From contig VGMA01000067.1 of NCBI GenBank assembly GCA_016866575.1, positions 1 through 8,523 on the forward strand: 8,523 bases of DNA. Reading direction: 5' to 3'. The notes under the pieces are model-generated. The model worked only from the letters and a program-made list of their open reading frames with translations, did no database searches and was not told the origin of the DNA. This stretch comes from Chlamydiota bacterium. GTDB lineage: Bacteria > Chlamydiota > Chlamydiia > Chlamydiales > VGMA01. The translations under genes and the position numbers were made by a program. This document shows positions 1 through 6,374 of this stretch, piece by piece. Numbering within the stretch: the stretch's first letter is position 1; each line of letters opens with the position of its first letter.

Positions 1-1032
1 TCCTAGACATACCGCAAGAAGAGGATTTGGCGCAATGATAACAGGAAGACCGCACTCTTTGATCAAGAACTTATCAAGCCCTTTGATCAGCGCTCCCCCG
101 CCGGCAAGAACAATACCTCTTTCCACTAAATCTGCAGCAAGTTCAGGAGGACATTTTTCTAAGGTCAATTTTACGCTTTCGATGATTTGCTGTATCGGTT
201 CAGCTAAACACTCTCGAATTTCTACAGAATTGATTCTTTTGGTGATCGGCAACCCAGCTACTTGATCTCGTCCACGCACTTCCATTTCAAGCTCGTGATC
301 TCCAAGCGGATACGCAGATCCAATCGTCATTTTGATTTCTTCAGCAGTTCGAGGTCCAATCATCAAGTTGTAAGTGCGGCGCATGTAGTTGATGATACAA
401 TCATCAAACTCATCTCCACCGATTCTAAGCGACCTTGATTCTACAATACCTCCAAGAGAGATAATCGCAATTTCAGTAGTACCGCCGCCAATATCGACAA
501 TCATGCTTGCTGCTGGCTCATGAACCGGCAAATCCACACCAATCGCTGCAGCCATGGGCTCTTCAATCAAAATCACTTCTTGAGCTCCAGCTCTAAGAGC
601 AGAGTCTTCCACAGCTCTTTTTTCTACACCAGTAATCCCAGACGGAACCGCGATCAAAATCTTTGGGCGAAATAGACTTCTTGAAGGGGTGACTCTTTTA
701 ATAAGGGCTTTAAGCATCCCTTCTGCTATTTCAAAATCTGCAATCACACCATCTTTCATAGGGCGCACAGCATGGATCTTGCGTGGAGTTTTTCCAAGCA
801 TCGCTTTCGCTTTTTGTCCAACTGCAAGAACCTCATTTGTCACAGAATCGACTGCCACAACTGATGGCTCAGCAAGAACTATCCCTTTTCCGCGAACATA
901 AACGAGTGTATTAGCAGTGCCTAAGTCGATTCCGATATCACTTGCAAACACACCTGCAAGGCTGCGCCATTTGGAGATTGCACCCTGGTAGAGTTTACCC
1001 ACTTGATCTGTCAATGTTTCCGATCCCTTCAT
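1..1032 (-). CDS. mreB: Rod-shape/cell-division actin homologue MreB (3' end cut off by window edge)
   Basis: Reading the minus strand from an ATG at 1032 gives 344 codons with no stop before the window edge. MreB is a cytoplasmic, membrane-associated actin-like ATPase that directs peptidoglycan synthesis; in chlamydiae, which lack FtsZ, it is central to division. The actin-fold motifs are clear: the phosphate-1 loop D-I-G-I-D-L-G-T-A-N-T at residues 32-42, the phosphate-2 segment D-I-G-G-G-T-T-E in the middle, and the adenosine-site segment L-A-G-G-G-A near the end. The visible C-terminus (A-P-N-P-L-L-A-V-C-L-G) is typical of MreB, so probably only about 20 residues are missing. About 31 residues precede the first motif, an N-terminal extension of the kind seen in chlamydial MreB. 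The start is supported by an AGGG Shine-Dalgarno (1041-1044) eight bases upstream and by a promoter further back. It is transcribed divergently from the small cysteine-rich genes. Confidence 0.97.
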   Translation of the reverse strand, partial: MKGSETLTDQVGKLYQGAISKWRSLAGVFASDIGIDLGTANTLVYVRGKGIVLAEPSVVAVDSVTNEVLAVGQKAKAMLGKTPRKIHAVRPMKDGVIADFEIAEGMLKALIKRVTPSRSLFRPKILIAVPSGITGVEKRAVEDSALRAGAQEVILIEEPMAAAIGVDLPVHEPAASMIVDIGGGTTEIAIISLGGIVESRSLRIGGDEFDDCIINYMRRTYNLMIGPRTAEEIKMTIGSAYPLGDHELEMEVRGRDQVAGLPITKRINSVEIRECLAEPIQQIIESVKLTLEKCPPELAADLVERGIVLAGGGALIKGLDKFLIKECGLPVIIAPNPLLAVCLG

Positions 1033-1064
1033 ACACTTGGCCCTAAGTTCACATAAATGGACCC

Positions 1065-1093
1065 ATCTTATCCCAAAATTATTTGCTTGGCAA
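1065..1093 (-). promoter_or_regulatory. Putative sigma70-type (chlamydial sigma66) promoter of mreB
   Basis: On the minus strand, TTGCCA (-35, positions 1093-1088) is followed by a 17-base spacer and TAAGAT (-10, positions 1070-1065). Transcription would start near 1058, giving a leader of about 25 bases that contains the AGGG ribosome-binding site of mreB. Element match, spacing and distance to the gene all fit. No experimental support is visible. Confidence 0.6.
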
Positions 1094-1182
1094 CTGTATT
1101 GCACATCCTAACAATTCGCAGTGAATCATTTCCGTTTTGTCGTTAAATATTAATGAGTTAAGTTTTATTTTTTTCAAAAGCC

Positions 1183-1188
1183 TATACT
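1183..1188 (+). promoter_or_regulatory. Possible -10 box for the cysteine-rich gene pair
   Basis: TATACT lies just upstream of the first cysteine-rich gene. The -35 region is poor: the best candidate is TTAAGT at 1158-1163, with a 19-base spacer, followed by a T-rich stretch. A start site near 1195 would leave only about six bases before the TTG at 1201, but a normal short leader containing AAGAGG before the ATA at 1219. The same eight bases TATACTTA recur at 1817-1824, upstream of the next membrane-protein gene. Confidence 0.35.
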
Positions 1189-1200
1189 TAAAGAAATACG

Positions 1201-1488
1201 TTGATACAAGAGGTTTTTATATCAAAAAAAAGAAAAACTCCAAAAAATAAACAAAAACAATTATCTACCGCTACTTTATGTACTACTGGAGATCAAATAG
1301 AACCATGCTATACGCAATTTATGACCGGGGCTTCAGCGGACGAGGAAGCATTTTGTAAATGCGTCATTGCTTTAGGGGGAGATGCAATGGACTATTGGTG
1401 TAACTGCGCAACTATTTATTGCGACTTAGCCAAACAATCAAACCTTGACCCTGGAACATGCTGCGGCTGCTATCATGAAAATAAATAG
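1201..1488 (+). CDS. Small cysteine-rich protein, paralogue A (uncharacterised; start uncertain)
   Basis: I do not recognise a named family. From TTG at 1201 it encodes 95 residues; from the ATA at 1219, which has the better ribosome-binding site, 89. The N-terminus is lysine-rich (S-K-K-R-K-T-P-K-N-K) with no signal peptide or membrane segment. The rest holds ten cysteines (27, 36, 52, 54, 67, 69, 74, 87, 88 and 90, counted from TTG) and ends in L-D-P-G-T-C-C-G-C-Y plus a four-residue tail. Eight of the ten align with all eight cysteines of the next gene, with identical spacing after the first gap, so the two arose by duplication. The stop is 15 bases before the next start, indicating one transcript. 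Possible roles are a metal-binding protein, a disulfide-stabilised secreted protein (type III secretion needs no classical signal) or a substrate of the thiol-oxidoreductase-like membrane protein downstream. All are inference. The conserved pattern makes coding very likely. Confidence 0.75.
   Translation: MIQEVFISKKRKTPKNKQKQLSTATLCTTGDQIEPCYTQFMTGASADEEAFCKCVIALGGDAMDYWCNCATIYCDLAKQSNLDPGTCCGCYHENK
1208..1213 (+). promoter_or_regulatory. Shine-Dalgarno AAGAGG that points to an internal, non-standard start
   Basis: AAGAGG lies inside the longest reading of the first cysteine-rich gene, five bases (TTTTT) before an in-frame ATA at 1219. It is the strongest ribosome-binding sequence near the start of this gene, and it sits downstream of the only usable standard start, TTG at 1201. 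It therefore suggests initiation at ATA 1219, or a recent change from ATG to ATA. Confidence 0.4.
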
Positions 1489-1503
1489 CTTATAAAGGAA
1501 AAA

Positions 1504-1758
1504 ATGATGCCTAAATCTCCAAAAAAAAATGACACAACTGAAAAGTTAAATACACAATATAGCTTCTCTAACAACCTATTTACACCACAGTACTGTTATG
1601 ACTTATTTGGCATAAGTGATAATTGGAAAAGTTTTTGTAGCTGCGCTCAAGGAGAAGCTTATGCAACAAAAGAAGAATTTTGTTCTGCCATAAGCCCTTA
1701 TTGCCTAGAAGGAATAGAACAAGGGCTAGATCCTCAAACTTGCTGCGGCTGCTACTAG
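1504..1758 (+). CDS. Small cysteine-rich protein, paralogue B (uncharacterised)
   Basis: This encodes an 84-residue protein, or 83 if the second ATG (1507) is used. AAAGGA at 1494-1499 lies four bases before the first ATG and seven before the second, so the second is slightly better placed. The N-terminus (P-K-S-P-K-K-N-D) is basic and polar, with no signal peptide or membrane helix. Eight cysteines sit at 31, 45, 47, 60, 67, 80, 81 and 83, and the protein ends in L-D-P-Q-T-C-C-G-C-Y. The pattern C-x13-C-x-C-x12-C-x6-C-x12-C-C-x-C is matched by the upstream paralogue with only the first spacing differing (15). Shared non-cysteine residues include Tyr after the first cysteine, Phe before the C-x-C and Tyr before the fifth cysteine. 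It probably shares a transcript with paralogue A. Function is unknown; metal binding or multiple disulfides are the obvious options. Confidence 0.8.
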   Translation: MMPKSPKKNDTTEKLNTQYSFSNNLFTPQYCYDLFGISDNWKSFCSCAQGEAYATKEEFCSAISPYCLEGIEQGLDPQTCCGCY

Positions 1759-1816
1759 TAAATATAAGCCATTTCTTGTAATAGAGGGGGTTAGAAAATA
1801 AAAATGGCGATTAAAA

Positions 1817-1822
1817 TATACT
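1817..1822 (+). promoter_or_regulatory. Possible -10 box upstream of the DCC-domain membrane protein
   Basis: TATACT occurs in the 99-base gap before the membrane-protein gene, inside the eight bases TATACTTA that are also found upstream of the first cysteine-rich gene. No convincing -35 element lies at the right distance. The gap also carries GCCATTT (1768-1774) and its inverse AAATGGC (1802-1808) around a 27-base loop, which is too weak to call a terminator. The gene may therefore have its own promoter or be read through from the cysteine-rich pair. Confidence 0.25.
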
Positions 1823-1857
1823 TAGCATAAAAGAAGATTTATAAAAACACGAGGCCT

Positions 1858-2562
1858 ATGATCATTTCCATGCTATTACCCTTTTTGATCTATTCTATGA
1901 GTTTGTTTTTGCCACTAGCTTTGCTTTTAATGGATATCTCATGGTTATATGTCATAGGATATGCGCTAATTGCGCTCTTACTTCTTTTTAAACCGAGCTT
2001 CATGATTGTGCATAAAAAGATTTTTTTCTTCTCTTTTCTTGCCGGGGCGCTTTCGTTGTTTTTCTTTTATCCTATAAACCCTTGTATTGCTTATCCCCCT
2101 CTTTTGCCTTACTCCATTTTCTTTCTTAATTTCGCATTTGCGCTCGTACTGATTTTACTCCATAAAAAGCTCTTCAATATCTACCTTAGCTTCACAAATA
2201 GAGAGCATCTTGAAAAAGCTTTTACTGTGATATTTGATGCAAAATGTTCAATTTGCTCTAAAGAGATGTGCCATTTGCAAAAAAGAAAACAATCAGGCCT
2301 TTTGATCTACAAGGCGCCAAAAGATAGCTGCGAACTTTGTAAGATCACTACCCTTTTTTCTTACAGCACGGCAATGAAGCAAATCCACGGTTTTGATAAA
2401 GAAGGAAACGTTTTAACAGGAGTAGATGTTCTTAGTGAAATGTATGCTAGAACAAACCTACTTTTTGTAGCGGTACTTTTGCAAGCTCCCCTACTAAAAC
2501 CCTTTTTCCAATTAGGATACAGAATCTTTTCTAAATTTAGACTACGAATAAGAAGAAAGTAA
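1858..2562 (+). CDS. Four-helix membrane protein with C-terminal DCC/DUF393-like thiol-disulfide oxidoreductase domain
   Basis: The 234-residue product has two parts. Residues 1-104 hold four hydrophobic helices (about 2-24, 27-47, 55-72 and 84-101), with H-K-K clusters at 52-54 and 102-104 that place the C-terminal part in the cytoplasm by the positive-inside rule. Residues 122-234 resemble the DCC (DUF393) family. They contain F-D-A-K-C-S-I-C (D127-x-x-C130-x-x-C133), the family's D-x-x-C-x-x-C signature. Further on come I-H-G-F-D-K-E-G-N-V-L-T-G, matching the family's second block, and a hydrophobic stretch followed by G-Y-R-I-F-S-K-F-R, matching its C-terminal block. DCC proteins are named putative thiol-disulfide oxidoreductases, but a biochemical role is poorly established. 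A second pair, C158-x-x-C161, is extra. GAGG at 1851-1854 supports the ATG at 1858 despite a short three-base spacer. Two cysteine-rich genes lie just upstream on the same strand, so they are possible substrates. The stop codon overlaps a terminator stem. Confidence 0.85.
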   Translation: MIISMLLPFLIYSMSLFLPLALLLMDISWLYVIGYALIALLLLFKPSFMIVHKKIFFFSFLAGALSLFFFYPINPCIAYPPLLPYSIFFLNFAFALVLILLHKKLFNIYLSFTNREHLEKAFTVIFDAKCSICSKEMCHLQKRKQSGLLIYKAPKDSCELCKITTLFSYSTAMKQIHGFDKEGNVLTGVDVLSEMYARTNLLFVAVLLQAPLLKPFFQLGYRIFSKFRLRIRRK

Positions 2563-2587
2563 AGCCCCCTCGTCAAAAGGGGACTTT
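2561..2587. terminator. Bidirectional intrinsic terminator between convergent genes
   Basis: AAAGCCCCCT (2561-2570) pairs with AGGGGACTTT (2578-2587) across a seven-base loop, with one mismatch in a ten-base stem. The stem's own A and T ends supply a short T-run in both directions. Read on the minus strand, it is followed by a longer T-rich stretch (CTTTACTTTCTTCTT), so it should stop the helicase transcript particularly well. It lies exactly between the plus-strand membrane-protein gene (stop at 2560-2562) and the minus-strand helicase gene (stop at 2598-2600). Confidence 0.8.
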
Positions 2588-2597
2588 ACCTCTAAAA

Positions 2598-5500
2598 TCA
2601 AGTCTCAAGAAGCTCAAGCACATCTTCCCATGTCAATTTGGATAGTGCTTCTTCATCTGAGCTGACAACTTTTTTCACAAGACCTTGCTTACGTTTTTGC
2701 ATCTCGACAATCTTTTCTTCAATTGTTCCAAGAGATACGAGTTTGTATACAGAAACGTTCTTGTCTTGACCCATGCGGTGTACGCGGTCAGTCGCCTGAT
2801 TTTCCACAGCCGGGTTCCACCACATATCGTAGTGGATGACAGTATCTGCCCCTACTAAGTTTAGACCTGTTCCACCAGCTTTTAAAGAGACTAAGAAGAC
2901 TGAAATGGTTGGATCTTCGTTAAACTTTTTCACAATTTCTAAGCGGTTCTTGCTTGTTCCATCTAAATAGACAAAGCGGATCCCTTTTTGCTCAAAATCT
3001 GTTTTCATGATTTGAAGCATTTTCGTGTACTGCGAGAAGATAACAGTCTTGTGACCACCTTCAATCAAGGTTGTCAATAGATCGTTCATCATTTCATACT
3101 TAGCACTATCGCCATCTTCTGCAGACTCTTTTGCAAAAATTGCAGGGTGGCAGCAAATCTGCTTTAAGCGGGTAAGCGTTGCAAGAACGTGGATTTGCAC
3201 TTTGTCAAATCCATCTCTTTCCACAAGCTTGACAAGCTCATCACGCGCTGAAGCTGCATAAGAGCGGTACAGATTAAGCTGCACATCTGAAAGTGGGCAG
3301 TGATAAACAAGCTCTGATACAGGCGGTAAATCGTGAAGTACATCGCTTTTCATGCGGCGCATAATGAATGGAGCCACTTTTTTACGTAAATACTCGAGAT
3401 TTTTTGTATGCTCTTCCCCTTGCGAGCGGATATATTTTTCCAAAAATCTATCAAAAGTGCTCAAGAATCCCGGCATCAAGAAATCAAAGAGCGACCATAG
3501 CTCTTCTAAAGAGTTCTCTATCGGCGTACCAGAAAGGATCATTCTATGCTCGCTCTTAAGCATTTTCACCGATTTAGCATTGCGCGTACCACGATTTTTG
3601 ATGTGCTGCGCTTCATCTAGAATCACACATTTGAAAAATACCGCTTGGTACTGCTCAATATCTTTTTGAAGCAAGCTGTAGGAAGTAACAATGATATCGA
3701 CATCTTTTGCAGCTTCAATCATCTTTTTACGATGACTTGGCACACCGTCGACAATCATCACTTTCATATGAGGATTGAATTTAGCAAACTCTTCTTTCCA
3801 GTTGTACAAAAGTGAAGTTGGGCAAACGATAATCGAAGTCCCTTCGTTTTTGTGAGCCTGCGTTACAGCAACAATCGCTTGAACGGTTTTACCTAGACCC
3901 ATGTCATCGGCTAAAACGCCGTTTAGATACATAGAGCGTAGTCTTTCAAGCCAATGGATACCCTCAATTTGGTAAGCGCGAAGATCTGCTTTGATCTCTT
4001 TAGGCACACTTGAAAATTCCATATCCACTTCGCCAAGCATTTGACTGCGGATTTCTTGGAGCTTCTTTGTCATCGAGAATTTAACAGGCAAATCTTTGAA
4101 GTTCGATTCATCAATATTTGCGATGCTCCAAAGAGGTCTTTCGATTTCATAGGTATCAAGCTCATCAATGCCAAGCTCGTCGAAAATCTGAATTACCGGA
4201 GCTATTCTGTCGAGATCGAGTACCAAAATTTTTGGGATCTTCGAGCTCTTCTCCCCTTTTTTCGCTTTCTTTTGATGAGATAGCTCAAGGAACGCTCTTC
4301 TTGATAAGACACACTCCCATAAACGATCTAGTTTTGTTCCAGCAAGATCGCCGTTCACTGTCAAAGCAATCTTATACGATTGCATTTTGTCTGTGTGAGA
4401 AAGCTCTAGAGCAAACTCTGTCTTATCATAGATAAACTGATCGAGAAGATTTTGCGGACAGTTGAATGTCACTCTCTCTTGATTGCGAGGGATCACTTCT
4501 GTCATGAATTCGATGATTTTCTTTTCAGTTTTCGCAACGAATAAACCTGTTTCCTCGCTGAATAAAAACCCTTGGAAAAGATCATCTGTAATCACTTTTT
4601 CTTCGACAAGATTTCTAGCAACAACACCCTCTTTTGAAACAAATGAGCTTAAGTGTTCTTGCGATAAATGCATAACCGCAGAAGGAACTTTGAACCCTTC
4701 GTAATCAAAAAATAGCTCAGCTTCCAATTCACCATCGAGATAAGAGAGGTTGCAAATTGCTTTAACATTGTGTACGTAAGGAATCGTTACAAATTTAGAG
4801 CTGATGCCGTTTTCTAAAAGATCGACATAACGGGCAAGCTCTGGCAACGAATTTTCAATGAATGTACCAAAAAGAGGTTCAGGAACCGTAATTTCACGAA
4901 GCTCCATAAGGTGCATCAAGTGCTGCCTTGTAATGTGCGAAGCGAATCTGTAGTACACATGATCAAAAATAAGCCCTGGATGAGCACACTCTAAAAGCCT
5001 TGCTTCCTCAATTTGCACCGTGCTTTGATACAAAGAGATCATAGGGTTGAGCAAAATCTTCTTTGCTGGCGGCTCAATATACTCCAAAGAGACTCTAAAA
5101 AGAGCTGGCGATGGAGAAAACCTAACCGGATTTTCTAAAGACTCTTCATAAATGCAAGGAAGATGCGGCAGATCTTCTTCAGAAAAAGATCCTTTACCTA
5201 AAGAGCGCTGCGCTGTTTCATAAGCTTCTGCTAAAATAAGACCGAACGATTTAAGCTCGATGAATGCACATCTTTGGCTTTTTTCTGTCGTAGGCTTATC
5301 ATGCACACGCCCGTAATCCATGAGCATGCGGGCAATCTCTTTTTGCCCTTCTTTGAACGAATCGAGTGAGAAAAGATATTTTTTTCCACCAATATAAAGC
5401 GGCTCTTCGTGGCGAAGTCCATCAATAAAATCCTTAGCGCACGGAATATGGAGCGGCTTTGAGCGAGACTTAAGCCTCAATGCGAGCTGAAGCTCTACAA

Positions 5501-6080
5501 TAGGTCGAATATTAGCGTTAGCTGGCGGTAAAGTAAAAATGAGCGCAAGATCAGCTGTATCTGTTTGCCTTTCTTCTTTTGGCAAAAAGAATGGAGATAC
5601 CGAAAGAGTTTTTGAAGCAAGAATGTATTCTTGCATAAGCTCTCTTTGATATTGCTCATCTTGTTTTTGCTCTTGCTTGATAGCAGCTTCTTTTACAGCT
5701 TCAAGGATAACTTCTTTTTGCTTTTCATCGAATTTGTCCTCATCTTGAAGAGCTTCAAGATTTGTCTCTTTCGAATAATTGACCAAAATTTCATCAAGGT
5801 GCGCTTCTAGATAAAACAAGAGCGCTGCCAAATGCTGGCAATCGTAATGATAAGGACAATCACAATCTGAATCTATAGTTTCGCATTCATCGCGATCTAT
5901 TTCGATTTCACTTTCGTATGTATTATTGAATTGCCCTTCTATTTTAGCGCTGATGCGAAGAGAAGTTGCATCAATATTGATGATCTTTGCAGATAGCACC
6001 TTTCCGCTGTCGAACAATTCCTTACCTTCGCGGAGCACTGCCTGCGAATAATCTTGCTTGAGCTTACGAACATTTAACAT
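2598..6080 (-). CDS. SWIM zinc-finger SNF2-family DNA helicase/translocase
   Basis: From ATG at 6080 this encodes 1160 residues. SNF2 proteins use ATP to move along double-stranded DNA and displace or remodel bound proteins; chlamydial genomes carry such a gene here. The N-terminal part has a SWIM-type zinc finger, C73-x-C75-x5-C81-x-H83, then a charged helical stretch at about 115-150. A long middle region with no motif I can name occupies the place of the bacterial SNF2-associated domain. The ATPase core follows: motif I D-D-M-G-L-G-K-T (Lys731), motif II D-E-A-Q-H at 822-826, motif III S-G-T-P-I-E-N-S, motif V G-G-T-G-L-N-L and motif VI Q-A-T-D-R-V-H-R-M-G-Q at 1095-1105. All catalytic motifs are intact. 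A longer reading from GTG at 6089 is unlikely because that codon overlaps the ribosome-binding site. The gene is convergent with the cassette and stands alone in its transcription unit. Confidence 0.96.
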   Translation of the reverse strand: MLNVRKLKQDYSQAVLREGKELFDSGKVLSAKIINIDATSLRISAKIEGQFNNTYESEIEIDRDECETIDSDCDCPYHYDCQHLAALLFYLEAHLDEILVNYSKETNLEALQDEDKFDEKQKEVILEAVKEAAIKQEQKQDEQYQRELMQEYILASKTLSVSPFFLPKEERQTDTADLALIFTLPPANANIRPIVELQLALRLKSRSKPLHIPCAKDFIDGLRHEEPLYIGGKKYLFSLDSFKEGQKEIARMLMDYGRVHDKPTTEKSQRCAFIELKSFGLILAEAYETAQRSLGKGSFSEEDLPHLPCIYEESLENPVRFSPSPALFRVSLEYIEPPAKKILLNPMISLYQSTVQIEEARLLECAHPGLIFDHVYYRFASHITRQHLMHLMELREITVPEPLFGTFIENSLPELARYVDLLENGISSKFVTIPYVHNVKAICNLSYLDGELEAELFFDYEGFKVPSAVMHLSQEHLSSFVSKEGVVARNLVEEKVITDDLFQGFLFSEETGLFVAKTEKKIIEFMTEVIPRNQERVTFNCPQNLLDQFIYDKTEFALELSHTDKMQSYKIALTVNGDLAGTKLDRLWECVLSRRAFLELSHQKKAKKGEKSSKIPKILVLDLDRIAPVIQIFDELGIDELDTYEIERPLWSIANIDESNFKDLPVKFSMTKKLQEIRSQMLGEVDMEFSSVPKEIKADLRAYQIEGIHWLERLRSMYLNGVLADDMGLGKTVQAIVAVTQAHKNEGTSIIVCPTSLLYNWKEEFAKFNPHMKVMIVDGVPSHRKKMIEAAKDVDIIVTSYSLLQKDIEQYQAVFFKCVILDEAQHIKNRGTRNAKSVKMLKSEHRMILSGTPIENSLEELWSLFDFLMPGFLSTFDRFLEKYIRSQGEEHTKNLEYLRKKVAPFIMRRMKSDVLHDLPPVSELVYHCPLSDVQLNLYRSYAASARDELVKLVERDGFDKVQIHVLATLTRLKQICCHPAIFAKESAEDGDSAKYEMMNDLLTTLIEGGHKTVIFSQYTKMLQIMKTDFEQKGIRFVYLDGTSKNRLEIVKKFNEDPTISVFLVSLKAGGTGLNLVGADTVIHYDMWWNPAVENQATDRVHRMGQDKNVSVYKLVSLGTIEEKIVEMQKRKQGLVKKVVSSDEEALSKLTWEDVLELLET

Positions 6081-6088
6081 ATGCCACA

Positions 6089-6094
6089 CCTCTT
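6089..6094 (-). promoter_or_regulatory. Shine-Dalgarno site fixing the helicase start
   Basis: On the minus strand AAGAGG (6094-6089) lies eight bases before the ATG at 6080. An in-frame GTG at 6089-6087 overlaps the last G of this site and cannot use it, so the ATG start, three codons shorter, is preferred. Confidence 0.75.
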
Positions 6095-6240
6095 GGTGGG
6101 TTTTTACACTTTTTGCTTGTCAAAAGCAACGAAAAATTATCCCTGATTGTAAATTTCCTTCCTATTTCTGTAACGAGAAAAAAAATCCCCTCTTCAAACC
6201 CGCATGAAATCTGAAAAAATGAGGTTATTTTATTTTCCTC

Positions 6241-6269
6241 TTGTTTTTTTTTGACCTAAAACGTAGTAT
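6241..6269 (+). promoter_or_regulatory. Putative promoter for tRNA-Gly (and possibly tig)
   Basis: TTGTTT (6241-6246), a 17-base spacer and TAGTAT (6264-6269) would start transcription near 6276, about six bases before the mature tRNA, which suits a tRNA gene. A better-looking TTGACC at 6251-6256 has no -10 at the right distance: TAGTAT follows after only seven bases. The choice of elements is therefore tentative. Confidence 0.4.
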
Positions 6270-6281
6270 GTTTGCTACTTT

Positions 6282-6353
6282 GCGGGTGTAGCTCAGTGGT
6301 AGAGCATCACGTTGCCAACGTGAGGGCCGTGGGTTCGAATCCCATCACCCGCT
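6282..6353 (+). tRNA. tRNA-Gly (anticodon GCC)
   Basis: A complete cloverleaf of 72 bases. The acceptor stem GCGGGTG pairs with CACCCGC; the D arm is GCTC-AGTGGTA-GAGC. The anticodon stem TCACG/CGTGA holds the loop TTGCCAA with anticodon GCC. The variable loop is short, and the T arm GTGGG-TTCGAAT-CCCAT is standard. The discriminator base is T6353. The 3' CCA is not encoded, so it must be added after transcription. It reads GGC and GGT glycine codons. The gene ends only 21 bases before the tig start codon on the same strand, so the two may share a primary transcript. Confidence 0.98.
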
Positions 6354-6374
6354 TAACCGTACCTTGGAATCCCT

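Noticed and set aside
35..901. Plus-strand open frames of 76 and 70 codons opposite mreB.
   Set aside because: They are antisense to the strongly conserved MreB coding sequence, so shadows.
1201..1758. The cysteine-rich genes as RiPP/bacteriocin precursor peptides.
   Set aside because: No recognisable modification enzyme, leader-cleavage motif or exporter is nearby. The DCC-domain protein alone does not justify the call, though disulfide modification remains open.
1768..1808. Inverted repeat GCCATTT/AAATGGC as a terminator after the cysteine-rich pair.
   Set aside because: Seven A/T-rich pairs around a 27-base loop, and no T-run after the second arm, do not make a convincing terminator.
1804..1830. 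Tiny reading frame (ATG at 1804, eight codons) between paralogue B and the membrane-protein gene, preceded by the purine-rich AGAGGGGG.
   Set aside because: The spacing from the purine-rich run is too long (about 13 bases), the peptide is too short to assess, and nothing supports translation. An upstream leader peptide cannot be excluded.
1033..2597. The cassette as a mobile element or phage remnant.
   Set aside because: I saw no transposase, integrase, terminal inverted repeats or target-site duplications, and no tRNA borders it. Insertion is inferred only from the remembered gene order in Chlamydia.
3352..4704. Several plus-strand open frames of 63-105 codons within the helicase gene.
   Set aside because: They are antisense to conserved helicase coding sequence, have no ribosome-binding sites worth noting and resemble no protein family.
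6113..6129. Short inverted repeat TTGCTT-GTCAA-AAGCAA upstream of the helicase gene as an operator.
   Set aside because: A six-base stem with one copy only; such repeats are common by chance in A/T-rich spacers. A good promoter for the helicase could not be fixed either (TTGACA is present on the minus strand but has no matching -10).
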